Notes: generated by a model not told the origin, from the letters alone. DNA of 64,000 nt from Caprimulgus europaeus (GCA_907165065.1 OU015524.1:60057295-60121294), one strand, 5' to 3'; shown: positions 24,359 through 38,744, counted from the stretch's first letter. Numbers and translations are program-made.

Positions 24359-25127
24359 CAGAATCACAGAATGTCAGGGATTGGAAGGGACCTCGAGAGA
24401 TCATCTAGTCCAATCCCCCTGCCAGAGCAGGAACACCTAGATGAGTTCACACAGGAAGGCATCCAGGCGGGCCTTGAATGTCTCCAGAGAAGGAGACTCC
24501 ACAGCCTCCCTGGGGAGCCTGTTCCAGTGCTCTGTTACTCTCACGGTAAAGAAGTTCCTCCTTAAATCCAAGAGGAACCTCCTGTGTTCCGGCTTACACC
24601 CATTGCCCCTTGTCCTATCACTGGACACCACTGTGAAGAACCTGGCTCCATCCTCCTCACACTCACCCTTCAAATATTTAAAAACATTAATCAGGTCCCC
24701 CCTCAGCTTCCTCTTCTCCAAGCTAAAGAGGCCCAGCTCCCTCAGCCTTTCCTCATAAGGGAGATGCTCCACTCCCTTAATCATCTTGGTGGCTCTGTGC
24801 TGGACTCTCTCAAGCAGCTCCTTGTCTTTCTTGAACTGTGGGGCCCAGAACTGGACACAATATTCCAGATGTGGCCTCACCAGGGCAGAGTAGAGGGGAA
24901 GAAGAACCTCTCTCAACCTACTAACTACACCCCTTCTATTGCACCCCAGGATGCCATTGGCCTTCCTGGCCACAAGGGCACAGTGCTGGCTTATGGTCAT
25001 CCTGCTGTTCACCAGGATTCCCAGATCCCTTTCCCCTACATTTCTTTCTAACAGATTACTCCCCAACCTATACTGGAACCTGGGGTTGTTCCTGCCCAGG
25101 TGCAACACCCTACACTTGCCCTTATTA
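24359..25127 (-). mobile_element. CR1 LINE, 5'-truncated, with 223-codon open frame
   Basis: The minus-strand copy has a 3' tail of ACAGAATCACAGAATG and runs 5' to about 25127. A single uninterrupted frame (25108 to 24437, 223 residues) covers the C-terminal part of ORF2. It contains [66 protein letters not shown] and [17 protein letters not shown]. These are the region after the RT catalytic core, so the fragment cannot be active. Its open frame and clean match to the consensus suggest the youngest CR1 insertion here. The 7-mer CTTATTA stands at both borders (24352-24358 and 25121-25127) and may be a target-site duplication, although part of the right copy could be CR1 sequence. Confidence 0.94.
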
Positions 25128-28100
25128 TATTATTCTGACCCTTATTTTCAGAAAAAAAATAATAAAATGTCTAATCAAATACTTCTGGCCAACACAACTG
25201 CAACACATCTTTGTATGTCCTTAGCAGTTGATAGCCACCAGTGAGGCAAAGAATCCCTGTCATTTGTGACACCCTCCCTCCAGGACAATTACCATATTTC
25301 CAGATTCCCATCTGCCAACTTCAGTCTATAGCCAGTAGCTGTACACCTCTGCGTAACTTATATGGCCTTAGGACATGGGTTGCAGAACTCTCTCTTTCCT
25401 CCCTTTTCCTTGGCCAACTCACTGCCAGTTTGTGGGCTCACCAGTGTGAGTTTCAGACAAATCTTGACTTTTCCTCACCAGCCTTGCTTCTCTATGTGTC
25501 AGTAGGACTAAAGACTAAATAAATTTTGCTGCAGACCTTGTGTTGGTTACAGGCTGATTCTTCTTTTATTCTGCATAGAATATTGAGTAGGTGCATGGCA
25601 GTCAATCTGTGACAAAAGAGGCAGAGTCTTTCCAGAAAAAAGAAGAAATGATGAGGTAAGAAGCACATTGACACTGGTACTACTTATTGCCTATCACACA
25701 TTGAGCACACTTGTCCTTTACAGAAGAGAGGGTTAGTGCAAGTAGTTTGTTGTCTACCGCAGCTTGCGTGTCTATAGACAGTGTCTGCAACCATTGCTGA
25801 CAGCACATGGGTAAAGGCACCTCAGACTTTGAGACTAGGAAAGCAACTGCAGTGACAAATCAAATTCCATTTCTTCACTGAGTACAGATGAAAAGAAAAC
25901 ACACTGAAGAACCTGGCAAAATAAAATGTCAAGATTAAGATATAAATACAGGGGACAAAACAAGTCCCCAATCCAGTCCCACTCCCGGATGATGTCAGTG
26001 CCTTGCAAGTTCATTTGTCTCTCAAAATCTTCTACCTTACCACAAATATTTTCTGACCTGTTCAGAGGTGCTGCCGTTAATCCCTGTGCCATTCCACACT
26101 GACTCTGGTAAAAAAGGTGTTTGGTGTTGGAGGAGTGTTTGTAGACATCCAGGCATTCTCTCCAGTGTCTGCAGACTTCCTCTCCATTGTATCTGGTAGC
26201 ATAAGCCCCCATCCCCATTTCATGTTGCAGCAAATCCATCCTTATCCAAGTCATAAGTGTTGAAAACCATTGCACTGAACCTCAGCTGGCAAGAAATAAA
26301 CTTTCATCGTAAAACTCAAGCTCCTTCCTCACTTCCTTTCCTCCTCTAACAGTTGCTGGTTACCATTTAAAAAATCTAAACCTGTGGAGAGATTCTCTAG
26401 GATTTATGAATAGGATTTTAGTGCAAATTAATCTGTGTCAGCAGATTTGGTTTTGTTTAGACTTCTCCTCCCCCTTCCGAAGAACAGATGAGCCATTTCC
26501 TCCTCAGCACTTGGCCACAGAGCTTGATGATATCCAGTAATTCTATTCTTTACCCTAATGCTGCATATTTTTTTCTATTAAAAAAATGTGTTTTTTTTTT
26601 TCTTTCTTTCTTTCTCTTTAGATTAGAGAAGTGTTATGTATTGCATTTGGATCATTTCCAGCCTTACTGTTGTGTGCCATACTAAGTACCACAATGATCC
26701 TTAATTGGCAGTAAATAGAGAAAAAGCAGTCATCCTTGGAAAGCAGCTGTTCTATGAATATACATTATAACAATAGTGTGGAGGCTGTGATAGGAAGGTT
26801 TCAGGTCACAGCTAGCTTAAATGGAGGACTTTGACATGCTACACTAATACTAACTTCACTCTAAATTTGAAGGAACAGGATGGGCAGGAGCATCAGACAG
26901 ACAGTCCCATCCTTGGACAGAAATTATACTGATCTGTTCTATGAACTGGGCTTTGTTCCCTTTTGTCCTCCACTGTGTTAACTGGATAAACTTTGATCTG
27001 AGTGTGGACCATTATGCTGACTTTATGACATTTCACCCTGGATACTTTTGGTATTGTTTTAGAGACCACCAAGAAGAGTGGAAAAATGGAATCTGGATGT
27101 TAAATATACTTTGTAGTGTTTTGTGTAGGAAGAGTTTGGCTGTTTTTCCATAGGGGATACTCTCACTTCATTGTTAACATGATATGAGAGGGCTACTGTT
27201 TTTCAAAGACAGGAAATAAATGTAATTTACTTAGTAATTTATTTTTCTTATCACTAGACAGAACACAAGTTACCTCTAAATTCAATTTGTTTTAATAATG
27301 CTGTTAAAAGAGACAGAGAGAAAGGTATTCACCTTTTGTAGATGGCTGCAAATGGGCTGTGAGCTCCTTTAGTTCTCAAATATAGCAAACCTGGAGAGCT
27401 TTTTTGAGTGAGGAATTGCAGCCAGGTGGATGCAAATTCATTACCCAACAACAAATTAATTTACTTAGGTATGATACATCTTCTTCCTCTTCCCATTATG
27501 GTAATTGAATATTCATCACATAACAAGTGCAGTTAATTAGCAGATTACTCATTTACTGGACAAATAATGAACATTGTATTCTGAACAAAGAAGGGGGATA
27601 GGAAAGCCAGAGGAGAGAAAGAAAACATACATTTTTATAAGACTATTATTTAAATTAGTGTTCTTTTAAATAAGAACAGAAAAAGCAATCACTAAAAATA
27701 TACAATTAACTTTTTAAAAATATTATTATTTAATGATAGCTAGGCTGTATCCAGACATAGTGTAGTTTAGGCTTCATAGGGAGGTTTCCACCATGCTCCC
27801 ACAGAAATCATTGGTAACCCTCCCATATCAGTGGGGCTGGATTTTACTGCTGATATTTCAAAAAGTAAGGAATATAACCATCACTTTAAAACAAAGAGGA
27901 AACCTTTGTGACATGTTAAAATTTATAGTTTCACATTTTCTTTAATTTATTATGCTGTTGTTACCAGAAGCTTTTTTCTCTGCTTGGCTGTCAGCATCAT
28001 TCTTTTGTCTTTTGTCTAATGTTTGTTTAGATTGTAAAGATCTTTCAAAAAGGCCATTTTTTTCTTCTCTATTTGTGCACAGTGCAGCCCTTGCCCATAA

Positions 28101-31100
28101 CTCAAGCTCTTGCATACTACCTTCTTGCTACCACTAGCCAGAAAGAAATGCTTTATTGTTATAAATTGGCATGGATCCATTAAAGGGAATGGAGCCAACC
28201 AAATTACCTTGATAGAGAACGATCTCACTCAGACTTGGGCTTTTTTTACGCCTTTTTTTTTTTTTTTTCAGTTACTGTAAAATTACTTGGGTTTCTTGCT
28301 AAGGTATCTATACATTATCTAGAAATTTACCAGACTATTAAATGCAGAGGAGACAAAATTAATTTCTGATATAACTCTGCTAATCTCAGTGGTCTTGTGC
28401 CATATTTAATTGCATCCAATCATCTTTAGGCTGTACGAAATATAAATTCTCATTAAAAACTCAGTGGTGAGAGGAAACTGTTCAATACATCTAGATGAAT
28501 CTAGAGCTGTATTGTGTGCAGCTACATGGCACACACCATTTGTAGGAGGTTTTCTCACATTGTGATAGTTTATTGTTAAACTACAATCAGTTAGCACCTG
28601 TCAGAAGGTTCTGATACTGTCAAGATTTCACACGTTCATGCCTGTGTTAAAGCAAATATATCGAATCAAAAAATGATATACTTGGAAGGACATTTTTGAC
28701 AAATTGAGGGACTGAAGCAGAGAGCAAGGAAGGAAGAGGGACCATAAAGGGGAAAAGGACAGAAGAAAAGAGAAAAAAAAAAAGCTTTCAGCTGGGTGGA
28801 TCCAGAACCCCAGGTCAGGGGAAGGAGGCAGGAAGTGGCAACTGCTTTTTCTTAATGAACACCTGTTCTGTATTGCACTGACTCAATAAGTTATTGTTGT
28901 CCAAAAAATGAGAGTGACTTTTAATGAGAGATGAAAGTAGGTGCAACAGCCCCTAAATTCATATTTAGCATCACTAAATGATTCTTTATTAGTACCTCAA
29001 AATTTACACAGTCAAAACTAATAATGCTTTAGACCTCTCCTAAGATTTGTGCTGTTACAGAAACAACTGAGAGATAGGATATCTTTAAATGTTTGTGGGC
29101 TTTTAGTGGCAGTGCAAGAAGATTCTGACAACTAATCTGATATTATTGTTGCAGTAGAATACAACCATTTCTAGATTAAGCTATGGCATATATCAGTTGT
29201 TCTGTCTTTTAGTGACTATTGCCACTTGTGTCTTGTCTTGTGTTAAGCTGGACAAGATCAGCTCACTGTTCAGCTTTCTGTCTGTCTTTGGCATGAATTT
29301 GTGAAGCTCCTTGTTCTGGGCAATGTGCAGAACAGGAGTGGCAGCTAGGAAATGGGACACATGAAACCAAACCACCAAACAAATCACAGCTCAGCCCCAT
29401 GCTAAACTCCTGGGTTGAAAAGTTATTTTCTCTGCCCTTCTGCTTCCTTCCCCACTCCCCCACCATGTCAACTGGAGTTGCAGCAGTAGAAAGTGAAATA
29501 GCCTTCAGTTGTTGTTAAATATGAAACAACATTAAAAAAAATGGGAGATTGTTCCCATTTCTAAGGAGAGGAAAAATAAAAATAAAAAAATAATTCAATA
29601 TGAGAACTGAGATTATTTTCTATGCTTAATCTTCCACCACATCTCTAATTATCTAGCTTCTCTTTACTGATCACAGACAAAGCCCAGATGAACTAGATCT
29701 GATGCTGTGGTCTTCTGCATATGGGTGGACAAGTACCATACCTGAAGGGAAGTCTTAGTGTCAGCTGAGATGAGAACTGATCCTTGAGGCCATCATAGAC
29801 AAACAGTCTGTATTCTAAAGTACATTTTTTTTTTCCTATCAAAATCCTAATACAGAAGTAATTTTGCAGTCATAAATAGAATTTAGAAAAGGCTGGGTGT
29901 TTAAAAATGAAGCTGTCTCAATAGGATAATCACCTCCCTTAAATTAATGTTTTTCAAAGGTAATTGTAGATTCTCCCAGGTAAAACCGAAGTTCCATCAG
30001 ACAATCAATCCATATGGCACTGTTCTCTGGCTTATCAGCTACAGAAACTTCCAGACTCTTGTTACAAAGCTCTGATTTTAAGAAGATTTAATAAAAAAAA
30101 AAAATAATAAAAGAAGACAGAACAAAGTACTGCTTTTTATCTGACCTCCCTCTGCTTCTATTCTATTCTTCAAAAATACTTAATGAGATAGTGAACAGTT
30201 ATATTGAATGAGAGATTATTGTTTGGGTGCTAGCAATATGGAGTAGTAAAAGAATTGCTTTATTCCTCAAGTGACGTTAGTATTTTTCTCCAGTGAAAAA
30301 TAATTAATCCATAAATTGGAAAATGTTGTTATTTATCTGTCACCTACTTAGTTGAACTGGAAATAGTGGAATTTTAGCCTGGCAAAATATGCTTTGGAAA
30401 AAAAAATATATTGCTAGACTTTTGTGCTACACAAGAGGTCTAGATTGGTCTTACATTTTTATTTAAAACTCCAAGGGCAGATGCCGGATATAGCATGTCA
30501 GAACATGCTTAACCTAAGGGTTCTGTGTGGAAGAACTGGTTGCAAACTGTCCTTAGGACATTCCTTTTTGAGATAATAGCAGTGAGCTTCATCATGCTAG
30601 ATTTACACTCTCCATCTCTAGCAGTGCTTTTGGTTATATCAGGACATTACCAGCCATGTCCTGGCATGCCACATCCTGGAGTTGGAATAGGCACATTAAA
30701 AGTCTTATAGAGGGGAACAGGCAGTCATGGTGAATGGATTCATTAGCAATATAAACACAGTGCATATAGCTGACCTTCAATGAAGTCCCTGAACTGATGA
30801 ATGCTGCTAGCTGGCACAGTGCATCAGGGAATGAACCGTTTTGCAATGACATTGTTTCCAAAAGCAGAGGCTCTGAGCTTCAGCCAGAGACAGATTAGAC
30901 AGACATTTGCTTGTTCCTGCCTAGATAAGCAGGGGTTCACCATTAATACTGTATTATAATATTGATTGAGTGAAACATTCAATGGGAACTGTTAAGGATT
31001 TATTTCAAACTTGCATCAAATGAGTATCTACATGCCCAAGCCTTCATTTAGCATGCAGTTTTGCCCCACTAAAATGGTCCCCACCCATAGCCAAGAAGGA

Positions 31101-34100
31101 TTGCAGAGGATAAAAAAAAGCTTTTTGAGAACATAATGAGGGGCCATCTTGCAGCCAGAAAGTAAATGCCACTAAAAACATGAGACAGAAATAATGCTTT
31201 ACTTTCATTTGTAATCCACCACTAAGTCTGGCCAACTCTATGGGTTTCAAGATGTAGTTAGCATCCTACTACTATCTGCATCCAAAAGATATAGCAGACT
31301 GTCTTAACAGGATACAAGTCTCGCTGTGCATTTTCATATGCAGTTCCTTTATAGAGGACTAAACTTAAATGGTCAGTTCTGTAACAGAAACGAAACCTCC
31401 CAAAATTTTTTGGAAATAAAATAAAGCGAACCATGTAAGCAGGCATGTTATTGCACCTACCACCCTAACATTTGTGTATTCAACTGCCTTGGGAGAATGA
31501 GAGTTATCTAGAATATAAAATACACAGGCTTGAGTCCTAGCTGCAGAACAGGAACTGGAGTGCAACTCGCATGGATGAAGACTGGTTTGCCTTCCATGGT
31601 GCTGCGGCTCTTCCTCAAGATCAGTCCAGAAATGCCACTCTGTAGTTAAGAAACTTTTCCAGCAGAAAGTACAGTTTTGATCAGGAAATATTTTCAGGAA
31701 GTGGTATATGAAATTAAAATATTCCTGATCACTCCTTTAATTAATACCCAGACTCTTTCACTTTTAGTTTGTGACTGTGATTTGATAGTGCCACCTTCTG
31801 CTCATTTTCCACATGGGTTTTGCAGAAAGCAGGAAAGCATAGTAGGGGCTCAAGGCAGCTGCAGAAGGGAAAGGTGGAGTCAGTTCAGAGACAGAAGGGT
31901 TAAAAAAGTAGTGGAATTGTTTTCCCACAGGTAACAGCTACTGTGAGCAGGTGAATGGAATTAGTGATCTTGCCAAGTGTATGTCTGAGGGTGAAAAAAT
32001 CACCAGAGGTGGAGCCTGAGGGACAGATTTAATGATAAGGGCTTACCATGAAAGTATGTGATTCATATCTTATCTGTTGAAACTCATACACGTGTTGGTA
32101 AAAGTTTACATGAAATCCTGCCATTTTCTCCAAGCCTCAGTTATTGCAGAGTCATTTCAGAGGCTGCTGCACTGGTTAATTGCTATCAGATGTGCTATGT
32201 GAAACTCTTGCCAGTTCAGACAGGTGAAAAACTGGGAAAGTAACACATCCCTTAGATTAAAGGAAAATTCTGGCACACAGTGAAATATGTGAATGATGCA
32301 CCAGCTTGAGTATTTAGAGCAGAGTGTAATATGAGAAATTCAAAGTGAAACCTTCAGTACCTCAGGATCCTATATACGGACTGTATGGACAGCATGAAAA
32401 TCAAAGCTTCTGCTCAGCAACATCTCTCTCATATGTCCAGGGAAACTGAACTGTTAGACTGGGGACTCTGACCTGTGAGAGAAGCAGCAGAAATATATAA
32501 TATAGAGGGAATATCAGCAGATCTCCTAAGAAAGCTTAAAAGTAAAGGGACTTGGGTTTAAAGACAGCACTATCTTCACCATCCAAGAAAAAAACAAAAC
32601 CAAAAATCAATCCAAAGAACTCTCTACTGTCTAATATTTCAATTATTTTACTGATGCATGTTAGTATCCAAAGTATTATTAGTAGGATGTGAGAAGTTCA
32701 AGGGCATTTCCTATGCTAGGGATTGTATTTCTTTTCTAAACAATAAACTAAGTTAATAAACAGAAATGACTTGCAAAGAAAAATGCAAGCCACATAGCAC
32801 AGATAATCAGCCTGTTCTCTATTAATCTTGCTAAACTTCTTATATCTGTATCTATTATTTGAATAATGTTTATTCTCTAATAAGATAAAATCAAAATCTG
32901 TATCTTCAAGAGCTCAGGGAGGTCACCAATGTGAATTAATCACTAACCAAGTAGAAAAGCTGTACTGCAAAGAAATTGTGATCAATTCTGATCTGCATAT
33001 TAATTGATAGTTCATTCAGGAAAGTGTTAAAAACAAATTTCAGTCAGACAAAATTAATTAACTCAGTGGAAGTGTTCCTATGATAAATATACAGCTGTCC
33101 AGGATGGAAAAATAAATATAGAAAGTGAAATCTACAAATATACTGCCACAGAATAAAAGAAGAAACCATGTGTATGATCTGCAAATTGAGACTGGTCTGA
33201 GCAAATGCACATGCATTTCCACCATCCTCTCAAAGAAGGCTTCTGCAAAGAGGAGAGGAATTGGAATAAGGATGGACAGTGACACTGTTACTGTGATACC
33301 ACATTGGATGCAAGTCCTACAAAGCTCATTTGCTTTATAAGCAAGTAAGTTTAGTGGGTAGTAAATGCCCTTCTGCTCAGGAGCTGGTGCTGCTGCTCAG
33401 GCCTGGGGCAGAAAGCACAGGCACTCCTGCAGCAAGTACAACTCCATCAAAATGCACCACTGAGTTCTGTGTAACCAGATTCCTGCAGAATACTACCTTG
33501 AATGAATGAATAGACAGCAGAAAATTCGCACAATTAAAATCTACTAGGTAACAGGAGCTGCACTTTAACCGAGAAAGCTTCTGTGCTCTTATTGGCACAA
33601 GAGGACTACATTTTGAGTTGGACAGCTTAATTCTTTAGGGTAATGTTGTTTTCCACTACATAGACCCACAAAACCCCAACAGTTCCATGTCCTGGACTGT
33701 ATCAAACATAATGAAATTCAAGATTAAGTCATCAGTGCTTTCCAGTCCACTGCAGGTTCCAGGTCAATGACTTGACTGTTCTATCAGCCTCCAATCTTGA
33801 AAGTGTAGGACTTGCGGTGTGCTCAGGGACAGACAGAATCAGGTGGTTTCAGGTCAAGAAAAGTGTGCATAAGTCTGTCTAGTAAGGTAGAACACCTTGC
33901 TAAAGCACACCCTGGAGAGTGCTGCGCCTACTCTCTACTTCATACTAAGTTTCAGCTGAAGATATTTGGTAGCAGCAACTGCAGAGCACAGAGGAATTCA
34001 TAGCATCTTCAAGGATATTTGGGCCCAGTTACACACCAGCAGGCAGAAAGCTACTGTGCACTTCAGAGCAACAAGTTCTTCTTTCACAAGATTCTGCTTG

Positions 34101-34339
34101 GGTAGTGGGACTGGGTGCTGCAACTGTTTGTGGATCAGATTGAGGGATAGCTCCAGGGAAAATCTATGTCCCTGTATAAAAATTGGAATAAAAATAGCTG
34201 CTCAGGGCCATGGGCTGTACACCTCTGTAAGTAGTAAATAGGAAATTCTAAGCAGAAGATATAAGGCCTTTGCAGAGTCTTTGACCTTCCAGCAATTCAC
34301 ATTTTCTGGACTTGCTGAACTAAGTGGGGTACATTATTG
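25128..34339. other. Long unique non-coding stretch
   Basis: Over 9 kb I recognise no exon, RNA gene or dated repeat. Low-complexity items are a T10(TTTC)4 run at 26591-26616, a T-run at about 28253-28269 and a purine-rich tract at about 28719-28784. An A/AAT run lies at about 30092-30113. A minus-strand frame of 146 codons at 25835-26275 has no domain I know and no splice or promoter context. A weak CTCF-like word lies at 31789-31802. At about 27747-27850, sequence such as ATATCAGTGGGGCTGGATTTTA recalls old reptile/bird interspersed repeats, but I cannot bound it. Confidence 0.55.
26591..26616. repeat. T10(TTTC)n pyrimidine simple repeat
   Basis: Ten T residues are followed by about four TTTC units, giving an uninterrupted pyrimidine strand from 26591 to 26618. 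Confidence 0.8.
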
Positions 34340-34545
34340 TGTTTGATAGATGTGGATCAGTCTGCTAACCATACTCCATAAAATTGTCCAGTAGCTTTCT
34401 GAACCAATTTACAGTTTTGGCCTCTACAGTACAATCTAGCAATTGATTCCAGGTCAAGTTATGCTTTCAATGAAAAAAAATTGGTTTTGAAACTTCTGCT
34501 GGATAATTTCAGTGGGTGACCGTTATTTCCTCAACAAAATTTTGC
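34340..34545 (-). mobile_element. Ancient CR1/L3-like LINE relic
   Basis: The + strand text TTTCTGAACCAATTTACAG, TTTTGGCCTCTACAG, GATTCCAGGTCAAGTTATGC, TTGAAACTTCTGCTGG and ATTTCAGTGGGTGACCGTTA follows the order of blocks in an old CR1 lineage known from reptiles and birds. In that lineage the order is 'gaatccagttatagttttggcctccacaac', then 'ttgaacctgctgcct', then 'aatttcattgggtgacc'. It is far more diverged than the other CR1 copies here and carries small gaps. Orientation is minus and the limits are approximate. A profile search would be needed to name the subfamily. Confidence 0.65.
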
Positions 34546-34829
34546 ATTGGACTTTGGTCCAGTTCCTAATATTTTATTTGTTTCTGTGATTGCTTCTGAC
34601 ACTGAAGTTGTTGAACACAGAAAAATACCCGTGATGACTTCACAGTCTCCTCCTTAGGTGGCTATAGCTTAGCTAGAGATGATGACAGTAGGACAGTATG
34701 AAAGAATTTTTTTTAAGCTGTAAATCTCATGTGCCATTTTATCACTCAGTCATTACTGAGATCTATCTGAAATTTTCACAATCAGCTTTAACTTGAGCAA
34801 TTGCGTATAATTATATACTGGCTTTAAGC

Positions 34830-34854
34830 TTCATCACTTCATCACTTCATCACT
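34830..34854. repeat. 8-bp tandem repeat (TTCATCAC)3
   Basis: The unit TTCATCAC occurs three times in a row and is followed by TTTTACA. It is very short and probably due to slippage. Confidence 0.85.
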
Positions 34855-35903
34855 TTTACAAGCTTTTTTATGGTAAGGTGGGATAGCCCAGATCCTCACA
34901 TAGATAAAAACCTCCCCTACTGTGAAGCTGATGGTGATTCCTGCTTTTCTAAAGCCTGTATGTTTTTATCTCTCATAAATTCATCAAAGAATGTGAAAGA
35001 CTTCATAATCTTTTTAAAGCTATATGTGCTAAGGCAACGGGTTCACCATAACACACAGGCTCATTGTTGCCTCCAAAGAAATATAATGGGTTTTTGGAGA
35101 CAAGAAATTCAATTTTCTGTAGGGAGAACTTCAGTTTACAGAAAACACTTTGACTCTTCCCTGTTGTATTATGTTTAACTATGAATGGTTTACAGTACCA
35201 GTTTTGTCACTTTGAACAAAATGAAATAATGACTTATATTTCCCAGTAACTCTGGAATCCCTTTCTAAACATCAACATCATATTTTCCCCTCTTCTAGTT
35301 TTCTCCTGCTCTGATATTGAAGTCATATTGAAACACACATTTTGCTGAAAAGGTCATTATCTATTAGGTATTCAGCAATTCAATCATGCAACTCACAAGT
35401 CAGAACCTTAGGAACAGGACAGAGTTTGAGACAATAGGGTGACAGGAATGTCTATAAGAAGAAAGGCAGAAATAAGTATATGCAGATTTTTGCAACAAGA
35501 AGCTGAGCAAGGTGGTGAGATCTGAGAGGGACATCGATGTGTGATGCAAATGTCAAGGTGAAGGACTCAGTGTGAAAATACAGTTAATAGCAGCTATGTT
35601 GGAAAGACCAAATGCTTGTCATAAGAGAAGATTACAGTCACTTAAATGACAAAAAGAGAAAGTTTTCTTTGAGAGTACTAACAATACTGTCAAATATGCC
35701 TGTAGGATAAGCATCCTTCTATCTCTGTAAATATTTATATTTTAACCAGCTAGCTCACAGTTATTTCTCAGTTTCATCCAAATGTTACCAAACGACCAGA
35801 TATTTAATGGCTAAACAAGGAAGAAATAGGTGTGGGATAAGAAAGAATGGAATCAGCTTACCAAAAGCAGTAGTAGTCCCAGGGCTTTGAATAGAGGGTG
35901 AGA

Positions 35904-35917
35904 CCACTGGGGGGCAC
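35904..35917 (+). promoter_or_regulatory. Weak CTCF-like motif
   Basis: CCACTGGGGGGCAC fits the CTCF core CCASYAGRKGGCRS with one change: G in place of the conserved A. It is in the same orientation as the stronger site at 47977. With a single core mismatch the call is tentative. Confidence 0.25.
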
Positions 35918-38457
35918 AAGGGACTCCATGGGCAGCTAATTGAAGGATGCCAAGCAATTGTCTACCATTCTGAATGCTTAACTTGGATGGAAAAGAGCCA
36001 TTCAACCTCCTACCTTCAAACCTTCCTGAGTCCACAATATTAGAAATATGTATTCCTTTTCCTCGGAAGAGGGAAGATAGTTTTTCAGATATTGAAATAA
36101 ATGAAGCTAAGTACATTTTTTGATCAGTTTGCTTTCCAACTGAAACTTTGTTTTAGGTTATGCCCTATTTTTTTATTTTAATTTTTAAAATAAACACTAT
36201 TGTAGGGAATAATTAAAATTCATAGAGGATTAATGTCTCTAGTGCCAGGAAGAGTTTATTTATAAGTGCTGTAAAAGTGTTTTTTGCATGAAACTCTATC
36301 CTACAACAACAAAAACACAGTTCAGATCAACTCACTTTCATTTGTAAAGATATCAGAACTACCTTTAGAATGAAAGGGGCTGCTCAGTCACTGAGACACA
36401 ACTATACAAGCTGTTTACCACTTCAAAGAAATAAACTGATCAAAACTTTGTAGATTCTTCAGAGATAAAGAACCTGCTGCTAGCTTTCATTTCTGATATG
36501 TGTTAGTTTAGCTTATGTAGCTATAGGACAAAATAACATGTTACCGTTAACACTGTATTACTTCACTCCAAAGAATGACACAGTCCAATGTACAGTATTA
36601 AGAGCAAGTGACTTTTTTCAAGTGCATCTACTCAAACACCCTAATTAGAAAGCAACAGGTTATAAATCTTTATTTAGGCTGAGGGAGTTTTGTGAGCTCA
36701 GAGCAATAAAGAAGAAACATTAGATTAAAAATGCTTAGTAGGGCTAGGAGTGTGATAATGGTGTTAGTCATATTTCCCAACACTGGATTTTGCAAATCTG
36801 ATTTGGAAATGGGAAGACATTTCAAATGGCTGCCTACACTACAAGACAGCCCTTTACACAGGGCCTTGATTATCTTTGGCTGTATTTCTTTCCTTCTCTT
36901 CTGCAGTTTTCCTTTCACTGTTCTGTAGAAGGGTGTTGCATACACAACTTGTCAACTCAAGATTAGGATGCTCACCAATTCATCTGCGATGCCTGCTGGA
37001 TATCAGTTACTGCTGTTTGATACTCAACAAATAGAATATTAATCTTTATGCAGCATAGCTCTAGGATCAATCAAGTAGGCTGCTGGCGATTAGGAGAGAG
37101 AAACTGAAGTCCCAGATCAGAGTTGTTATCTATCTAGTCTGGTAAGCTGTCACTGACCAGATGTTTCAGAGGAGTGAGTGACAGAGGAACCCTATGGTAC
37201 CTGCACAGCCTAAGGTAGTAAAAATCAGGTCTTTTTGTGAAGCTATTAGAAAAGACCCTCTTAAACCACTACCAAAATTCAGGATTTCCCTTCCCTCTCC
37301 AGAAAGGAGAAATGGGAGATTTATCTACTTTAACTTAACTTGTCTTCCAATTTTCATCAGTTTGTAACAAATAGGAGTCATTATTTAAAACAGCTTGTTT
37401 CAAATTAGGTTTTAAAGTGTTCTGACTCCCTTCAGCAATTACAGATACTTGAAAAATATTGAGGCTTATTGTAATGGTTTAGATAAATGAGAAAATTGCG
37501 CTGATAGCATCATATGATTTAGAGATAGGGAGTTCAAACTCAGTGGGAGGTGTCTTTGAATCCAAAATGCTCTTTCTCTCAATAACAGAAGAATGAATAA
37601 ATGTTCAATGGATAATTATATTTATCACGCTAAAAATATTGAAATATTGTTTTGTTCAAGAAGCAAAACAAAATATGCAGGATTACATAAAATTTGGATG
37701 AATCTGCCTCTGCTGTAGATCTTACATGCTGACAGATGTATTTTGTTTTCATTTCCTTATGCTCATGTTCAAGATTATTAATGTCTTGAGATTTATTTAA
37801 TATCTCACAAATAAAAATTTAATTATTAAATTTAACATATAGAGATAATGTGAATCTCAGTTGTATTTAGATTTTATTCTTAAGTGTGAATAAATGGGTT
37901 ATCACGAATATAAAGTATTATTTTAAAATGTAGTAAGTCTGAGAAATGTATTTAGTTTACATATAATGTATATATTAATTAATATACTTTATTAAAGGTG
38001 GAAAGAGAGCAATGCTGTGACTTATTGTGTGGCGCTTGTAATTTTGTTTGTTTGTATGTAACAAAGCTCATAGCCAAAATCAGTCATGGGTCAAGCACAG
38101 TACATGCCTCAGATCCGAAGTCGTTCAGTCTTCACAATCTCAGACCCCAGGCGGTACTATGGTTGCATTCTCACTGCAAGCCTTTGTAATGATATCAAAT
38201 CTTTATTTCTTAAAGCCGCAGTTTCCATACAACAAAAGCACCTAATGTTTCTGTTGACATCTCTAGTAAAGACATCTCTAAATGTTCATGGAATTTACAC
38301 AGGGTCAAGTAACTGTGAGGCCAAAAGAGTTCATCAATAAAGATTAACTCATAGAATTTGAATATTTAGAGTTTCTAGTTCTGCTATGTTCTTTCCTGTT
38401 ATTTAGAGGAGACATTGATTCTGATTATATTTCCAGATGTTCCAGTATCCTGTCTTC

Positions 38458-38579
<122 letters not shown>

Positions 38580-38744
38580 AATAATAACAATATTAAGAAT
38601 ACGAGAACAAGGCACAAAAATAAATATTTCTCTTCTGATATGATGCCTGGACATTCACAGCTCAAAGATTTTCAAAGCTAAAAGCAATATCTTTGTTCTG
38701 AATGCCTTTCATGGATATTTTCTTGCTAATTTATTTGTTTTATT

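Noticed and set aside
24441-25051. Plus-strand frames of 105 and 155 codons
   Set aside because: Antisense shadows of the CR1 copy at 24359-25127.
31789-31802. CTCF-like word on the minus strand (GCAGAAGGTGGCAC)
   Set aside because: Two mismatches to the core; expected by chance in a window of this size.
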